In this document: positions 34,885 to 42,831 of the stretch, one piece after another
Numbering within the stretch: the first letter of the stretch is position 1
Layout of the letters: every line of letters begins with the position of its first letter
Assembly: GCF_900104605.1 (NCBI RefSeq)
Contig: NZ_LT629960.1
Location: 248,001 to 312,000 of the forward strand
Source of the DNA: Tidjanibacter massiliensis
GTDB lineage: Bacteria > Bacteroidota > Bacteroidia > Bacteroidales > Rikenellaceae
Length of the DNA: 64,000 bases
Direction of reading: 5' to 3'
The notes under the pieces: generated by a model
The model's input: only the letters and a program-made list of their open reading frames with translations
Databases searched by the model: none
What the model was told of the DNA's origin: nothing
Position numbers and translations under genes: made by a program

Positions 34885-36105
34885 TCAGAAGTAGTCGGAG
34901 AAGTAGGGCTGTCCGTCGGGGATGATTTCTTCCAGAAGTCGCAGCGTCCGTTTGTCGGTGTGCAGCCGTTCGATTCTGGCGAGATAGGAGGGGCGTTTGT
35001 AGCCCATGAGCATGGCCGAAAGGGTCTGTATGTCGAGTTCCACCGCTTTGCCTGCCGGTTCGTCGGTCACGGAGACGGTACCTTCCCGGTCGGTTGCGAC
35101 ACTGAAGATGCCGTTGTTCCACTCCGCCATGGGGTCGGTCACGACGAAATGGAAGGGGCGTATGCTCCCTTCGAACGGATAGAGGCGCAGGAACTGGGCG
35201 ACGTCCACGATGCGGGCCATGAAGTAGGGTTCTATCGTCTCCTGTATCTGACTTTCGTCGAGCAGGAAGGCCAGCGGTTCGCCCGTGTAGATGTGTCCCT
35301 TCACGGCGTCTATCATGGAGTAGTGCGCCCGGATAAAGTTCCACAGCCCCTTGCGGGCCTCCTGCGTGAGATAGACCATTTCGCGGATGTGGAAAACGTC
35401 CTCCTCCACCCAGTAGAGCAGGAATCCCTGGGGGGTATCCTTTGCGTCGTAATAGACCGCCGCCGTCCGTTCCTCCTCGTTCTCCCAGCGCCAATACTCC
35501 ATCCACTCGAAATCGTTGCGGATGAGGGCGCCGTGCGTGCAGCGGGCGAAACGGTCGTACGTTCCCTTGACGTCTTCGTCGCCTACGGGGAGCCGCTCGA
35601 CATGGCCCGGCACCTCGACGGTTTCCGGTATCTCCGTATCTTTCAGGGTAAAGGTGATGTGGTCGGACATGATTTCCCACCCCTTGCGTCTGTAATAGGG
35701 AATGGAGTAGGGATAGAGATAGGAGACATACTGCTCCGCCTTGCGCATCTTTTGCAGTGCAAGCCGTATCAGGTCGTTCATCAGGCCCATGCCGGCGAAT
35801 TCGGGGTAGGTGCCCACTCCCGTCACGCCGCCCATTCTGAAGATGCGGCTGTGAATGTTCACTTCGCACGGATAGATACATATCTGCGACACGAGTTCGT
35901 CGTCGTGGGTGAACCAGCCGAATACGTCGGCTTCCTGCAGAATAGGACGTTTGGAGCGTCTCAGTTCCCCGTCCTCATAGCCGCTCTCCTCCAGCTCCCG
36001 GTCGGTGACCTGAAAGACATATCGCAGCAGTTCATTGTATTGGTCGAGGTATTTCAGGCTGACGGGTTTTATCTTCAGGCTCTCCTTTATCTTGTTTTCG
36101 TGCAT
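34885..36105 (-). CDS. Eis-like GNAT acetyltransferase with sterol-carrier-like C-terminal domain
   Basis: A 406-residue protein built like the Eis family: a tandem GNAT region (acetyl-CoA loop near VGTYPEFAGMGLMNDLIRLAL, about 95-116) and a C-terminal SCP2-like domain (TVSVTDEPAGKAVELDIQTLSAMLMGY). Eis proteins acetylate amines on drugs or proteins, but the Bacteroidales members have no established substrate. The start at 36105 (MHENKIKESLKIKP) is used because the frame further upstream is not family-like and a promoter box lies at 36127. Confidence 0.85.
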   Translation of the reverse strand: MHENKIKESLKIKPVSLKYLDQYNELLRYVFQVTDRELEESGYEDGELRRSKRPILQEADVFGWFTHDDELVSQICIYPCEVNIHSRIFRMGGVTGVGTYPEFAGMGLMNDLIRLALQKMRKAEQYVSYLYPYSIPYYRRKGWEIMSDHITFTLKDTEIPETVEVPGHVERLPVGDEDVKGTYDRFARCTHGALIRNDFEWMEYWRWENEEERTAAVYYDAKDTPQGFLLYWVEEDVFHIREMVYLTQEARKGLWNFIRAHYSMIDAVKGHIYTGEPLAFLLDESQIQETIEPYFMARIVDVAQFLRLYPFEGSIRPFHFVVTDPMAEWNNGIFSVATDREGTVSVTDEPAGKAVELDIQTLSAMLMGYKRPSYLARIERLHTDKRTLRLLEEIIPDGQPYFSDYF

Positions 36106-36126
36106 TTGTGTCGGGTTTGTTCCGTG

Positions 36127-36134
36127 CAAATTTA
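36127..36134 (-). promoter_or_regulatory. Promoter -7 box (TAAATTTG) of the Eis-like gene
   Basis: On the minus strand, TAAATTTG 21 nt before the ATG. No -33 box identified. Confidence 0.55.
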
Positions 36135-36186
36135 TTGAAAATTGTCGAGCATTGGAACGGAACGTGGCCGCTGTCCGCATCAGGAC

Positions 36187-36220
36187 ATGAAAAACCCTCC
36201 GTGTACCGACGGAGGGTTTC
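36187..36220 (-). terminator. Rho-independent terminator of the rsmE-chromate transporter operon
   Basis: An 11-bp stem (36192-36202 with 36209-36219) with a 6-nt loop. On the minus strand it is followed by a T run (complement of 36190-36194). It lies 26 nt past the stop of the small acetyltransferase gene. Confidence 0.88.
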
Positions 36221-36245
36221 GGCTGCAGGCCCTGCACGGCGGGCA

Positions 36246-36548
36246 TCAGTAGGTGCGTTCGCGCACCGCGACGAGCTCCTGCCACTCGGGGTGGCGGCGG
36301 ATGTAGGAGGCGACGAATCCGCACTGGGGGATGACCTTGCTCCCCTGTTCCCGGATGTCGGTGAGTGCCTTGAAGGCTATCTGGCTCCCGACGCCCTGGC
36401 CCGCGTGGTCGTAAGGCACCTCCGTGTGGGTGAGCGCCACTTCTCCGCCCGGTGCGAGATAATACTCTATCATGGCTATCTGGCCGTCTTCCAGGTCGAG
36501 TTCGTACCGCCGTTTGGCGGTGTTGTTGCTGAATCTGTAATCTTTCAT
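36246..36548 (-). CDS. Small GNAT-fold protein (YjdJ-like N-acetyltransferase)
   Basis: A 100-residue protein matching the short GNAT_YjdJ-type family. The strand RRYELDLEDGQIAMIEYYL is followed by LTHTEVPYDHAGQGVGSQIAFKALTDIREQG, which contains the acetyl-CoA pyrophosphate loop GQGVGS, and then CGFVASYIRRHPEWQ. It is the last gene of the operon, 25 nt after the second chromate-transporter half. The substrate is unknown; a link to chromate transport is positional only. Confidence 0.85.
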   Translation of the reverse strand: MKDYRFSNNTAKRRYELDLEDGQIAMIEYYLAPGGEVALTHTEVPYDHAGQGVGSQIAFKALTDIREQGSKVIPQCGFVASYIRRHPEWQELVAVRERTY

Positions 36549-36573
36549 GGCAGTATCGTTTGAATCGGTTCCG

Positions 36574-37098
36574 TTACAGATAGAGCAATAACCCTGCCAC
36601 TGCCGAGAGGACGATGATGAGGATAGGATTCACCTTTTTGAACGAAGCGAGGAAGGCGGCGGCGAGTATCGCCCAGCTTTTCCAGTCGATGAAGGTTTCG
36701 GGGGTGAGGAGCAGGAGCGCCGCGGCCATTATCATTCCTATCATCATCGGTTTCATTCCTTCCATGGCGCCCGACACGTAACGGTTGGCGCGCAGCCTGA
36801 GATAGAACTTCGTGGCCGCAAGCATCAGGGTAAGCGACGGGATGCAGGCAGCCAGCGTAGCGAGGGCCGCACCCCAGACCGTACCCGTCACGGCATATCC
36901 GACGTATGTGGCGCTGTTGATGGCGATAGGGCCCGGCGTGACCTGCGAGATGGCGATAATGTCGGTGAGCTGTTCGGATGTGAGCCATCCGCGCTGTACC
37001 ACGATTTCGTTCTGGATGAGCGAGAGCATGGCGTAGCCGCCGCCGAACCCGAAAAAGCCTATCTTGAGATAGGAGAGCAGCAGTTGGAGGTATATCAT
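36574..37098 (-). CDS. Chromate transporter family, half-size protein (second subunit)
   Basis: A 174-residue inner-membrane protein with the CHR signature FGFGGGYAM and ISQVTPGPIAINSATYVGY. It is a single-domain CHR protein, about half of full-length ChrA. It overlaps the preceding half-size gene by 4 nt (ATGA), so the two probably form a heterodimer. The family exports chromate where tested, but the true substrate in gut Bacteroidales is unknown. The frame is open upstream, but the ATG at 37096-37098 gives the correct N-terminus. Confidence 0.9.
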   Translation of the reverse strand: MIYLQLLLSYLKIGFFGFGGGYAMLSLIQNEIVVQRGWLTSEQLTDIIAISQVTPGPIAINSATYVGYAVTGTVWGAALATLAACIPSLTLMLAATKFYLRLRANRYVSGAMEGMKPMMIGMIMAAALLLLTPETFIDWKSWAILAAAFLASFKKVNPILIIVLSAVAGLLLYL

Positions 37099-37712
37099 TG
37101 CATTCCCTCCTTTCCGTTCCCGGCCGTGCCGCGTTTGTCGTGCAGTGCATGGAGGATGCCCGCGGCCGCACCCGCTATGATGAACCAGACGGGGGATACG
37201 CCGAGCTGCCATACGATGACGGCCGCGATTGCCGCGAGCGCGATTTTCCACCAGACCATTCCGCGGGCGAGATTCAGGATGGGGGCTGCGATGAGTGCAA
37301 TCACGGCGGGGCGCATTCCCTTGAAGGCGGCATCCACGTAACGGTTCTCGCGGATGTCCGTGAAATAGATGGCGATGAGCAGGATGATGACGAACGACGG
37401 GAGTACCACGCCCGCCACGGCCGAGAAGGCGCCCCGGTAGCCGGCTATCTTGTAGCCGACGAATACGGCCGAGTTGAGGGCTATCGGGCCGGGAGCCGAC
37501 TGGGCCAGCGTAAGCAGTTCGAGAAAGTCACCGCGTGCTATCCAGCCGCGCCGGTCTATCATCTCCCGTTCGATGAGGGGTATCATGGCGAAGCCTCCTC
37601 CGAAGGTGAAAGCACCTATTTTGAAAAAGGTCGTGAAGAGCGAGAGGCATACCCGCAGGCTGCCTGTACCCTTCGGTTGTACGTTGCGTATGTGCCGTAA
37701 CTCTTTTTTCAT
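37095..37712 (-). CDS. Chromate transporter family, half-size protein (first subunit)
   Basis: A 205-residue inner-membrane protein with FTFGGGFAMIPLIEREMI and LAQSAPGPIALNSAVFVGYK, the CHR domain motifs. It is longer at both ends than its partner, with a cytoplasmic N-terminus of about 20 residues. Overlaps of 4 nt with rsmE upstream and with the second CHR gene downstream show translational coupling. Pairs of short CHR genes are a known alternative to the fused bidomain ChrA. Confidence 0.9.
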   Translation of the reverse strand: MKKELRHIRNVQPKGTGSLRVCLSLFTTFFKIGAFTFGGGFAMIPLIEREMIDRRGWIARGDFLELLTLAQSAPGPIALNSAVFVGYKIAGYRGAFSAVAGVVLPSFVIILLIAIYFTDIRENRYVDAAFKGMRPAVIALIAAPILNLARGMVWWKIALAAIAAVIVWQLGVSPVWFIIAGAAAGILHALHDKRGTAGNGKEGMQ

Positions 37713-38455
37713 GACGCTGTCGCCGTTTCCTTCGGGGGTGCCGGCTGTTTCATGCCGTTTATGAGCGCTGCGGCGGTCACGACGGCGAGCGCCGCCGTTT
37801 CGGTGCGCAGACGGCTCTCGCCGAGGCTCACCTCCGTGAATCCCGCGGCCCGGGCCGCCGTTATCTCCTCGTCGGAGAAGTCGCCCTCGGGGCCTATCAG
37901 GACGAGGACGTTCCCGCCCCTGGGCAGCACGTCGCCGATGAAGCGCCGTTGCGTATCGGGGCGGCAGTGCGCTATGAGTTTCACGCCGTCAAAAGGCATG
38001 CCTATCACTTCCTCTACGGGCGTCAGTTCGTCCAGCTGTGGACGGTAGGCCTTCAGGGACTGCTTGACGGCACTTGTCACTACCCGTTCGCCCCGTTCGC
38101 GTTTGAGCGTCCGGCGTTCGCTGCGGCGGCATTCGATGGGGATGATACGGTCGATGCCCGTTTCTGTCGCCTTTTCCAGAAACCATTCGTAGCGGTCGGT
38201 ATTCTTGGTCGGCGCGACGGCCACCGTCACTCCGTAACTGCGTTTGCCGTATTCGGGGAACGTCTCCGTGATGCGTACCCGGCAGTGTTTCGGGTCGGGT
38301 TGCAGAACGGTGGCCCGGTAGAGATTGCCGCACCCGTCGGTCAGGTGGAGTTCGTCGCCCGTCCTCAGGCGCAGCACCTTCATGCAGTGTGCCGACTCCT
38401 CTTCGGGCAGTGTATATTCGGGCAGGGAGATGTCGGGCGTGTAAAATAATTGCAT
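37709..38455 (-). CDS. rsmE: 16S rRNA (uracil-1498-N3)-methyltransferase
   Basis: A 248-residue SPOUT-class methyltransferase. After an N-terminal PUA-like domain (YTLPEEESAHCMKVLRLR, about 13-30) comes the knotted SAM-binding domain with VLVLIGPEGDFSDEE and SLGESRLRTETAA, both diagnostic of RsmE. It methylates N3 of U1498 in 16S rRNA. The ATG at 38453-38455 (MQLFYTPD) gives the standard N-terminus; the frame further upstream runs into the promoter of the divergent peptidase gene. First gene of a four-gene operon. Confidence 0.93.
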   Translation of the reverse strand: MQLFYTPDISLPEYTLPEEESAHCMKVLRLRTGDELHLTDGCGNLYRATVLQPDPKHCRVRITETFPEYGKRSYGVTVAVAPTKNTDRYEWFLEKATETGIDRIIPIECRRSERRTLKRERGERVVTSAVKQSLKAYRPQLDELTPVEEVIGMPFDGVKLIAHCRPDTQRRFIGDVLPRGGNVLVLIGPEGDFSDEEITAARAAGFTEVSLGESRLRTETAALAVVTAAALINGMKQPAPPKETATAS

Positions 38456-38480
38456 TTGTATCGCTAAAATCGTAGTTTTG
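38449..38480 (+). promoter_or_regulatory. Promoter of the M3 peptidase gene
   Basis: ATTG (38449-38452), a 20-nt spacer and TAGTTTTG (38473-38480). It overlaps the start of rsmE on the other strand. Confidence 0.65.
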
Positions 38481-38527
38481 TACGTTATATAGAGTAACGC
38501 AGGTGAATCGAAAAAACGCATAAAAGT

Positions 38528-40669
38528 ATGAAAAAAATCCCATTGCTATTGACCACAGTGTGTATTATGACCGCAGTTTCATCGTGCGGCAGCAAGGAGG
38601 CGCCGGCCGGTGCCAATCCGCTGCTCTCCGAATGGGATACGCCTTACGGCGTTCCCCCGTTCGATAAAATCAAGGTATCGGACTATATGCCGGCTTTCCG
38701 GGAGGCCATGAAGCTCCATCGGGAAGAGATAAAGGCCATTGCGGAGAATCCGGAGGAGCCCGATTTCGAGAACACCGTTCTCGCCTTCGACAACGCCGGG
38801 GAGATGCTTACGCGCGTGGAGCAGGTATTCTGGAGCGTGGCGGCCGCTGACACCAATCCGCAGATGCAGGCCGTACAGGAGAAGGTCGCGCCGATGCTGT
38901 CGGAGCATTATGACGGCATCATGCTCGACGAGAAACTGTTCGACCGCATCCGGAAGGTGTACGAGGGCCGTGATGCGGCGGGGCTCGACCGGTTGCAGAA
39001 ACGTCTGGTGGAGAAGGTTTACAAAGATTTCGTCCGGTCGGGAGCCAATCTGACCGCCGAACAGAAGGCCGAATTCAAGGAGATAAACAGCCGGCTTTCG
39101 GAACTGACTTTCCGTTTCGGGAAAAACCTGCTCGAAGAGAACGCGCGTTTCCGGATGGTGCTGAATGAGGAGGATGTGGAGGGACTGCCGTCGGGCGTGC
39201 GCGGCGCGGCCCGCAATGCCGCCAAAGAGGCGGGACTCGGCGACGACAGATACCTTTTCGATATCGGGAAACCCAGCATGTTGCCTTTCCTCTCCTATTC
39301 GCCGCGCCGCGACCTGCGTCAGGAGCTTTATACGGCTTACATAGAGAAGTGCGACCACGGTGACGAGCTCGACAACAAGCAGTTGATAAACGAGATAATC
39401 GAACTGCGCACGCGTCGGGCCAATCTGCTCGGTTACGGTACGCATGCGGAGTATGTGCTCGACGCCAACATGGCCAAGACTCCGGAGAACGTGTACGGGC
39501 TGCTCGACGAGATATGGACGCCGGCGCTCGACAGGGCCCGCGGGGAACTTGCCGAGATGAAGGAGCTGAAGCGCAAGGAAGACGGCAGCGACGATTTCGC
39601 CTCGTGGGACTGGTGGTATTATGCTGAGAAGATACGCAAGTCGAGGTATAACCTCGACCAGGAGGCGCTGAGGCCCTATTTCCCGTTGGAAAATGTCAAA
39701 CAGGGTATTTTCGAGCTGAGCAACCGGCTTTACGGCATCACGTTCCAGCCGGCGGTGCTGCCGGTCTACAACAACGAATGCGTGGCCTACGAAGTCTACG
39801 ATACCGACGGCAGCCTGCTCGGCATCCTGTATATGGACCTGTATCCGCGTGCCGGCCGCAAGGGGCCGGGGGCGTGGTGCGGTACGTTCCGGGACCAGAG
39901 TTACAAGGACGGTGAACGGGTGGTGCCGGTGGTTTATATCGTGGCGAATTTCACCCGTCCGAACGGGACGATTCCCGCCTTGCTCGATTTGGACGAAACC
40001 ACCACCTTTTTCCACGAGTTCGGGCATGCCCTCCATTCGCTCTTCAGCGACGTGCCCTATCGCGGACTGCTTGCCGTAGAGAACGATTTCGTGGAACTGC
40101 CTTCGCAAATTATGGAAAACTGGGCTACCGAGCCGGAGATGCTCCGCAGTTATGCCATCCATTGGCAGACGGGCAAGGTCATCCCCGAAAACCTGATTAA
40201 GCGCATACAGGAGAGCGCTCTGTTCAATCAGGGATTCGAGACGGTGGAACTCGCGGCGGCTTCCTATTCCGATATGGAGCTGCACGACATGGAGGAGTAT
40301 GTCCCCGTTGACCTGGATGCATTTGAGAAGCGCGTTCTGAACGAGGAGCGGGGACTGATACCCCAGATAGAGCCGAGATACCGTTATCCCTACTTCTCGC
40401 ATATCTTCGACGGAGGCTATTCGGCCGGCTATTACGGTTACCTCTGGGCGGAAGTGCTCGATAAGGATGCGTATGAAGCCTTCCGGGAGACGGGTGAACT
40501 GTTCAACAAGAAGGTCGCTGCCCGGTTCCGTGAAGAGATACTCTCCAAAGGGGGGACGGAAGACGGCATGGTGCTCTATGAGAATTTCCGCGGACGTCAG
40601 CCCAGTCGGCTGCCTCTGCTCGTGTCGCGGGGACTGGTAGAGGAACCGGCGGCGAACGGTGCGGAGTAG
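38528..40669 (+). CDS. M3 family metallopeptidase, dipeptidyl carboxypeptidase-like lipoprotein
   Basis: A 713-residue zinc peptidase of the thimet oligopeptidase family. The zinc site HEFGH is at 496-500, with the downstream acidic ligand in a following helix (ENDFVELPSQIMENW). The domain layout and length match Dcp, which removes C-terminal dipeptides. The N-terminus is an SPII signal (AVSSCGSKE, Cys20), so the enzyme is anchored in the envelope rather than cytoplasmic. It probably works on short peptides in the periplasm or at the surface. Two hairpins follow its stop. Confidence 0.92.
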   Translation: MKKIPLLLTTVCIMTAVSSCGSKEAPAGANPLLSEWDTPYGVPPFDKIKVSDYMPAFREAMKLHREEIKAIAENPEEPDFENTVLAFDNAGEMLTRVEQVFWSVAAADTNPQMQAVQEKVAPMLSEHYDGIMLDEKLFDRIRKVYEGRDAAGLDRLQKRLVEKVYKDFVRSGANLTAEQKAEFKEINSRLSELTFRFGKNLLEENARFRMVLNEEDVEGLPSGVRGAARNAAKEAGLGDDRYLFDIGKPSMLPFLSYSPRRDLRQELYTAYIEKCDHGDELDNKQLINEIIELRTRRANLLGYGTHAEYVLDANMAKTPENVYGLLDEIWTPALDRARGELAEMKELKRKEDGSDDFASWDWWYYAEKIRKSRYNLDQEALRPYFPLENVKQGIFELSNRLYGITFQPAVLPVYNNECVAYEVYDTDGSLLGILYMDLYPRAGRKGPGAWCGTFRDQSYKDGERVVPVVYIVANFTRPNGTIPALLDLDETTTFFHEFGHALHSLFSDVPYRGLLAVENDFVELPSQIMENWATEPEMLRSYAIHWQTGKVIPENLIKRIQESALFNQGFETVELAAASYSDMELHDMEEYVPVDLDAFEKRVLNEERGLIPQIEPRYRYPYFSHIFDGGYSAGYYGYLWAEVLDKDAYEAFRETGELFNKKVAARFREEILSKGGTEDGMVLYENFRGRQPSRLPLLVSRGLVEEPAANGAE

Positions 40670-40723
40670 ACACAGAGGCCGGGGCGGTCGTTCTGGCGGA
40701 GGTTCCCCGGCGGATTGGATTTC

Positions 40724-40760
40724 GGAGGTGCAGGCCCTATGGGCCTGCACCTCCTGTTTC
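40724..40760 (+). terminator. Hairpin after the M3 peptidase gene
   Basis: A perfect 14-bp stem (40724-40737 with 40741-40754) with a TAT loop, followed by TGTTTC. Likely terminator, although the T run is short. Confidence 0.65.
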
Positions 40761-40831
40761 GGCCAGGTCGGACGGACCGGCCGAATAGCGACGGAGGCAG
40801 AGGGATGACGGACGGTGAGGGTGTTGCAATG

Positions 40832-40870
40832 CGATAGCTCCGGCACACGTTACGTGTGCCGGAGCTATCG
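40832..40870. repeat. 39-bp near-perfect palindrome between dcp-like gene and meaB
   Basis: 40832-40850 is the exact reverse complement of 40852-40870, with a single T at the centre. It lies 26 nt past the meaB stop (minus strand). No T run follows it. It may end meaB transcription or act as a protein-binding or RNA-stabilising site. Confidence 0.75.
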
Positions 40871-40896
40871 TAAGTGTATGTTAGAGCGGAAAAAGA

Positions 40897-42015
40897 TTAC
40901 TTTTCGCGGCGGATATCGCCGAAATAGCGGTCGAGCAGTTTGCGGGCGGCGACGAACGAACTGAGCCGGTCGCCGAGTACCTTGCGTTCGAAGTCCGGAA
41001 GGGCCGCTTCGATATCGGGGTCGCGGTAGAAGCTGTTGCGCAGCGCCTCGTTGATGGTTTCGTACATCCAGTATTTGTTCTGTCTGCGGCGGTTGGAGGT
41101 AAAGAAGCCGTTGCGGCGCGTGCAGGCGATGAAGTCGCCGACCTCTTTCCATATTTCGGAAAGTCCGCTGCCGTCCACCGCCGAACAGGTGAATACCTGC
41201 GGCCGGCATCCCGACTCCGGTTCCGGAAACAGATGGAGCGCATTGGATATCTGTGCTTTCGCCAATTCGGCCTTGCGGATGTTTTCGCCGTCCGCCTTGG
41301 TGATGACCACCAGGTCGGCCATCTCCATGATGCCGCGTTTGATGCCCTGCAGTTCGTCGCCGGCTCCGGAAATCTGGAGCAGCATGAAGAGGTCTACCAT
41401 GGAGTGGACGGCCGTTTCGCTCTGTCCTACGCCGACGGTTTCGATGAATATCGTGTCGAAGCCGGCCGCTTCGCAGAGGATGACCGTCTCGCGTGTCTTG
41501 CGTGCCACCCCCCCCAGCGAACCCGCCGACGGAGAGGGGCGGATGAAGACGTCCGGATTGGAGGAGATGCTCTCCATACGTGTCTTGTCGCCGAGGATGG
41601 AGCCGCCACTCCGTTCCGAACTCGGGTCGATGGCGAGTACCGCCAACCGGTGGCCGAGCGAGGTCACCATGTTTCCGATTGCTTCGATGAAGGTGGATTT
41701 TCCCGCTCCCGGTACGCCTGTGATGCCGATGCGCACCGAATTTCCGGAACGGGGCAGGCAGCGTTCGATTATCTCCTGTGCCTGTTCGTAGTGTTCGGGA
41801 AGGTTGCTTTCGACGAGGGTGATGGCTTGCGACAGTACCGTGATATCGCCGGCGAGGATGCCTTCCACATATTGGGCCGTCGTGAGCGCGGGTCGTTTTT
41901 TCCGCCGGAAATGGGGATTGACGGAGGGTTGTCCGTTCACGCCTTCGGTGACGTGCAGGGCGCTCCCTTCATTCTCTTCGCGGTGGCGGTGTTCCCAGTG
42001 TTCGGAAAATTTCAT
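40897..42015 (-). CDS. meaB: Methylmalonyl-CoA mutase-associated GTPase
   Basis: A 372-residue G3E-family GTPase of the MeaB/ArgK group. The P-loop GVPGAGKST is at 100-108, followed by the characteristic acidic AIDPSSERSGGSILGDKTRM. It loads and protects the adenosylcobalamin cofactor of methylmalonyl-CoA mutase. The mutase genes are not in the window, but methylmalonyl-CoA epimerase and decarboxylase genes start 2.1 kb away, so the pathway context fits. A thioredoxin-like gene ends 15 nt upstream on the same strand. Confidence 0.94.
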   Translation of the reverse strand: MKFSEHWEHRHREENEGSALHVTEGVNGQPSVNPHFRRKKRPALTTAQYVEGILAGDITVLSQAITLVESNLPEHYEQAQEIIERCLPRSGNSVRIGITGVPGAGKSTFIEAIGNMVTSLGHRLAVLAIDPSSERSGGSILGDKTRMESISSNPDVFIRPSPSAGSLGGVARKTRETVILCEAAGFDTIFIETVGVGQSETAVHSMVDLFMLLQISGAGDELQGIKRGIMEMADLVVITKADGENIRKAELAKAQISNALHLFPEPESGCRPQVFTCSAVDGSGLSEIWKEVGDFIACTRRNGFFTSNRRRQNKYWMYETINEALRNSFYRDPDIEAALPDFERKVLGDRLSSFVAARKLLDRYFGDIRREK

Positions 42016-42030
42016 TTTTCGTGTCGCGGT

Positions 42031-42489
42031 TTAGTGGATGATGTCGGCGACGTCTGCCGCGGAGAGCGACGAGGGATTGCCTACCCAAAGGATGCGTCCC
42101 CGTTTGTCGTAAATGACCGAGTAGGGGACATAACGGGCCGAGAAAGCCGAGAAGACCGAACCATTGCCGTCATAGCCCACGCGGTAGGAGGGGTTGCCTC
42201 CGAGCAGGGACGATATGACGGCATCGTCCTTCTCGCGTGTCACTACGATGATGGCCAGCCGGTCGCCGTAAGATTTGGCGAGTTCGTCGAGCTGTGCGAG
42301 CCGTTCCGCACCCTTGGGATTGGAGGAGTGGTAGAACTCGACCATGACCGCTTTCCCGTCGGAGACGGGAGCTCCGTTGAGCCATTGTGTTATATTCAGG
42401 TCCGGTACGCGTTCGCCTATCACGAGCCGCTGTGCATGCAGCGGTATGGCTAAAATGGCCAATAATGCCATCGTCAGTAATCTTTTCAT
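42031..42489 (-). CDS. Exported thioredoxin-like protein lacking the CxxC motif
   Basis: A 152-residue protein with a signal peptide (MKRLLTMALLAILAIPLHAQ). The mature part has a thioredoxin-like layout: VPDLNITQWLNG, a first strand VMVEFYH, and a cis-Pro-like motif YVPYSVIYDKRGRILWVG. At the position where the redox CxxC would follow the first strand, it reads SSNPKG, so it cannot be a normal disulfide oxidoreductase. The frame is open far upstream, but this ATG gives the signal peptide. It ends 15 nt before meaB; co-transcription is likely, a functional link unproven. Confidence 0.8.
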   Translation of the reverse strand: MKRLLTMALLAILAIPLHAQRLVIGERVPDLNITQWLNGAPVSDGKAVMVEFYHSSNPKGAERLAQLDELAKSYGDRLAIIVVTREKDDAVISSLLGGNPSYRVGYDGNGSVFSAFSARYVPYSVIYDKRGRILWVGNPSSLSAADVADIIH

Positions 42490-42788
42490 CGTTTTTCCGT
42501 GTTTCGTTTCTTCTGCGGCGGACAATGCCGTCTCTCCGTATGCGGGCAAATATCGGGCCCTGTTCCGGGGGTCTCTATCGTGCGAATTTACGATTTTTAT
42601 TTCATACTTCTGCGCCTTTCTGCCGGAAAGCTGTCGGGAGGGGGCGGCTGCCCTCTGTCGTTCACGGTGAGAAACGGGTATACGGGCTGCCCTGCGGCAG
42701 CGGTCGGAGACCGGCCGGCGGCGTAGCCGTGAAGGATGCCAGTTGCGGAAAAAGGGAGGCTGTATGGCGGTTTTTCGATAGATTGTTT

Positions 42789-42796
42789 TATCTTTA
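42789..42796 (+). promoter_or_regulatory. Probable -7 box (TATCTTTA) of the glycosyltransferase gene
   Basis: One mismatch to TAnnTTTG, 35 nt before the ATG at 42832. Supports that start over longer in-frame alternatives. Confidence 0.4.
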
Positions 42797-42831
42797 CGGG
42801 CACGGAATCTTTCATCAAACAGGGGAATGTC

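Noticed and set aside
38579-40846. A 755-codon open frame antisense to the M3 peptidase
   Set aside because: The plus-strand gene has a signal peptide and the HEFGH zinc site. The antisense product has no recognisable features.
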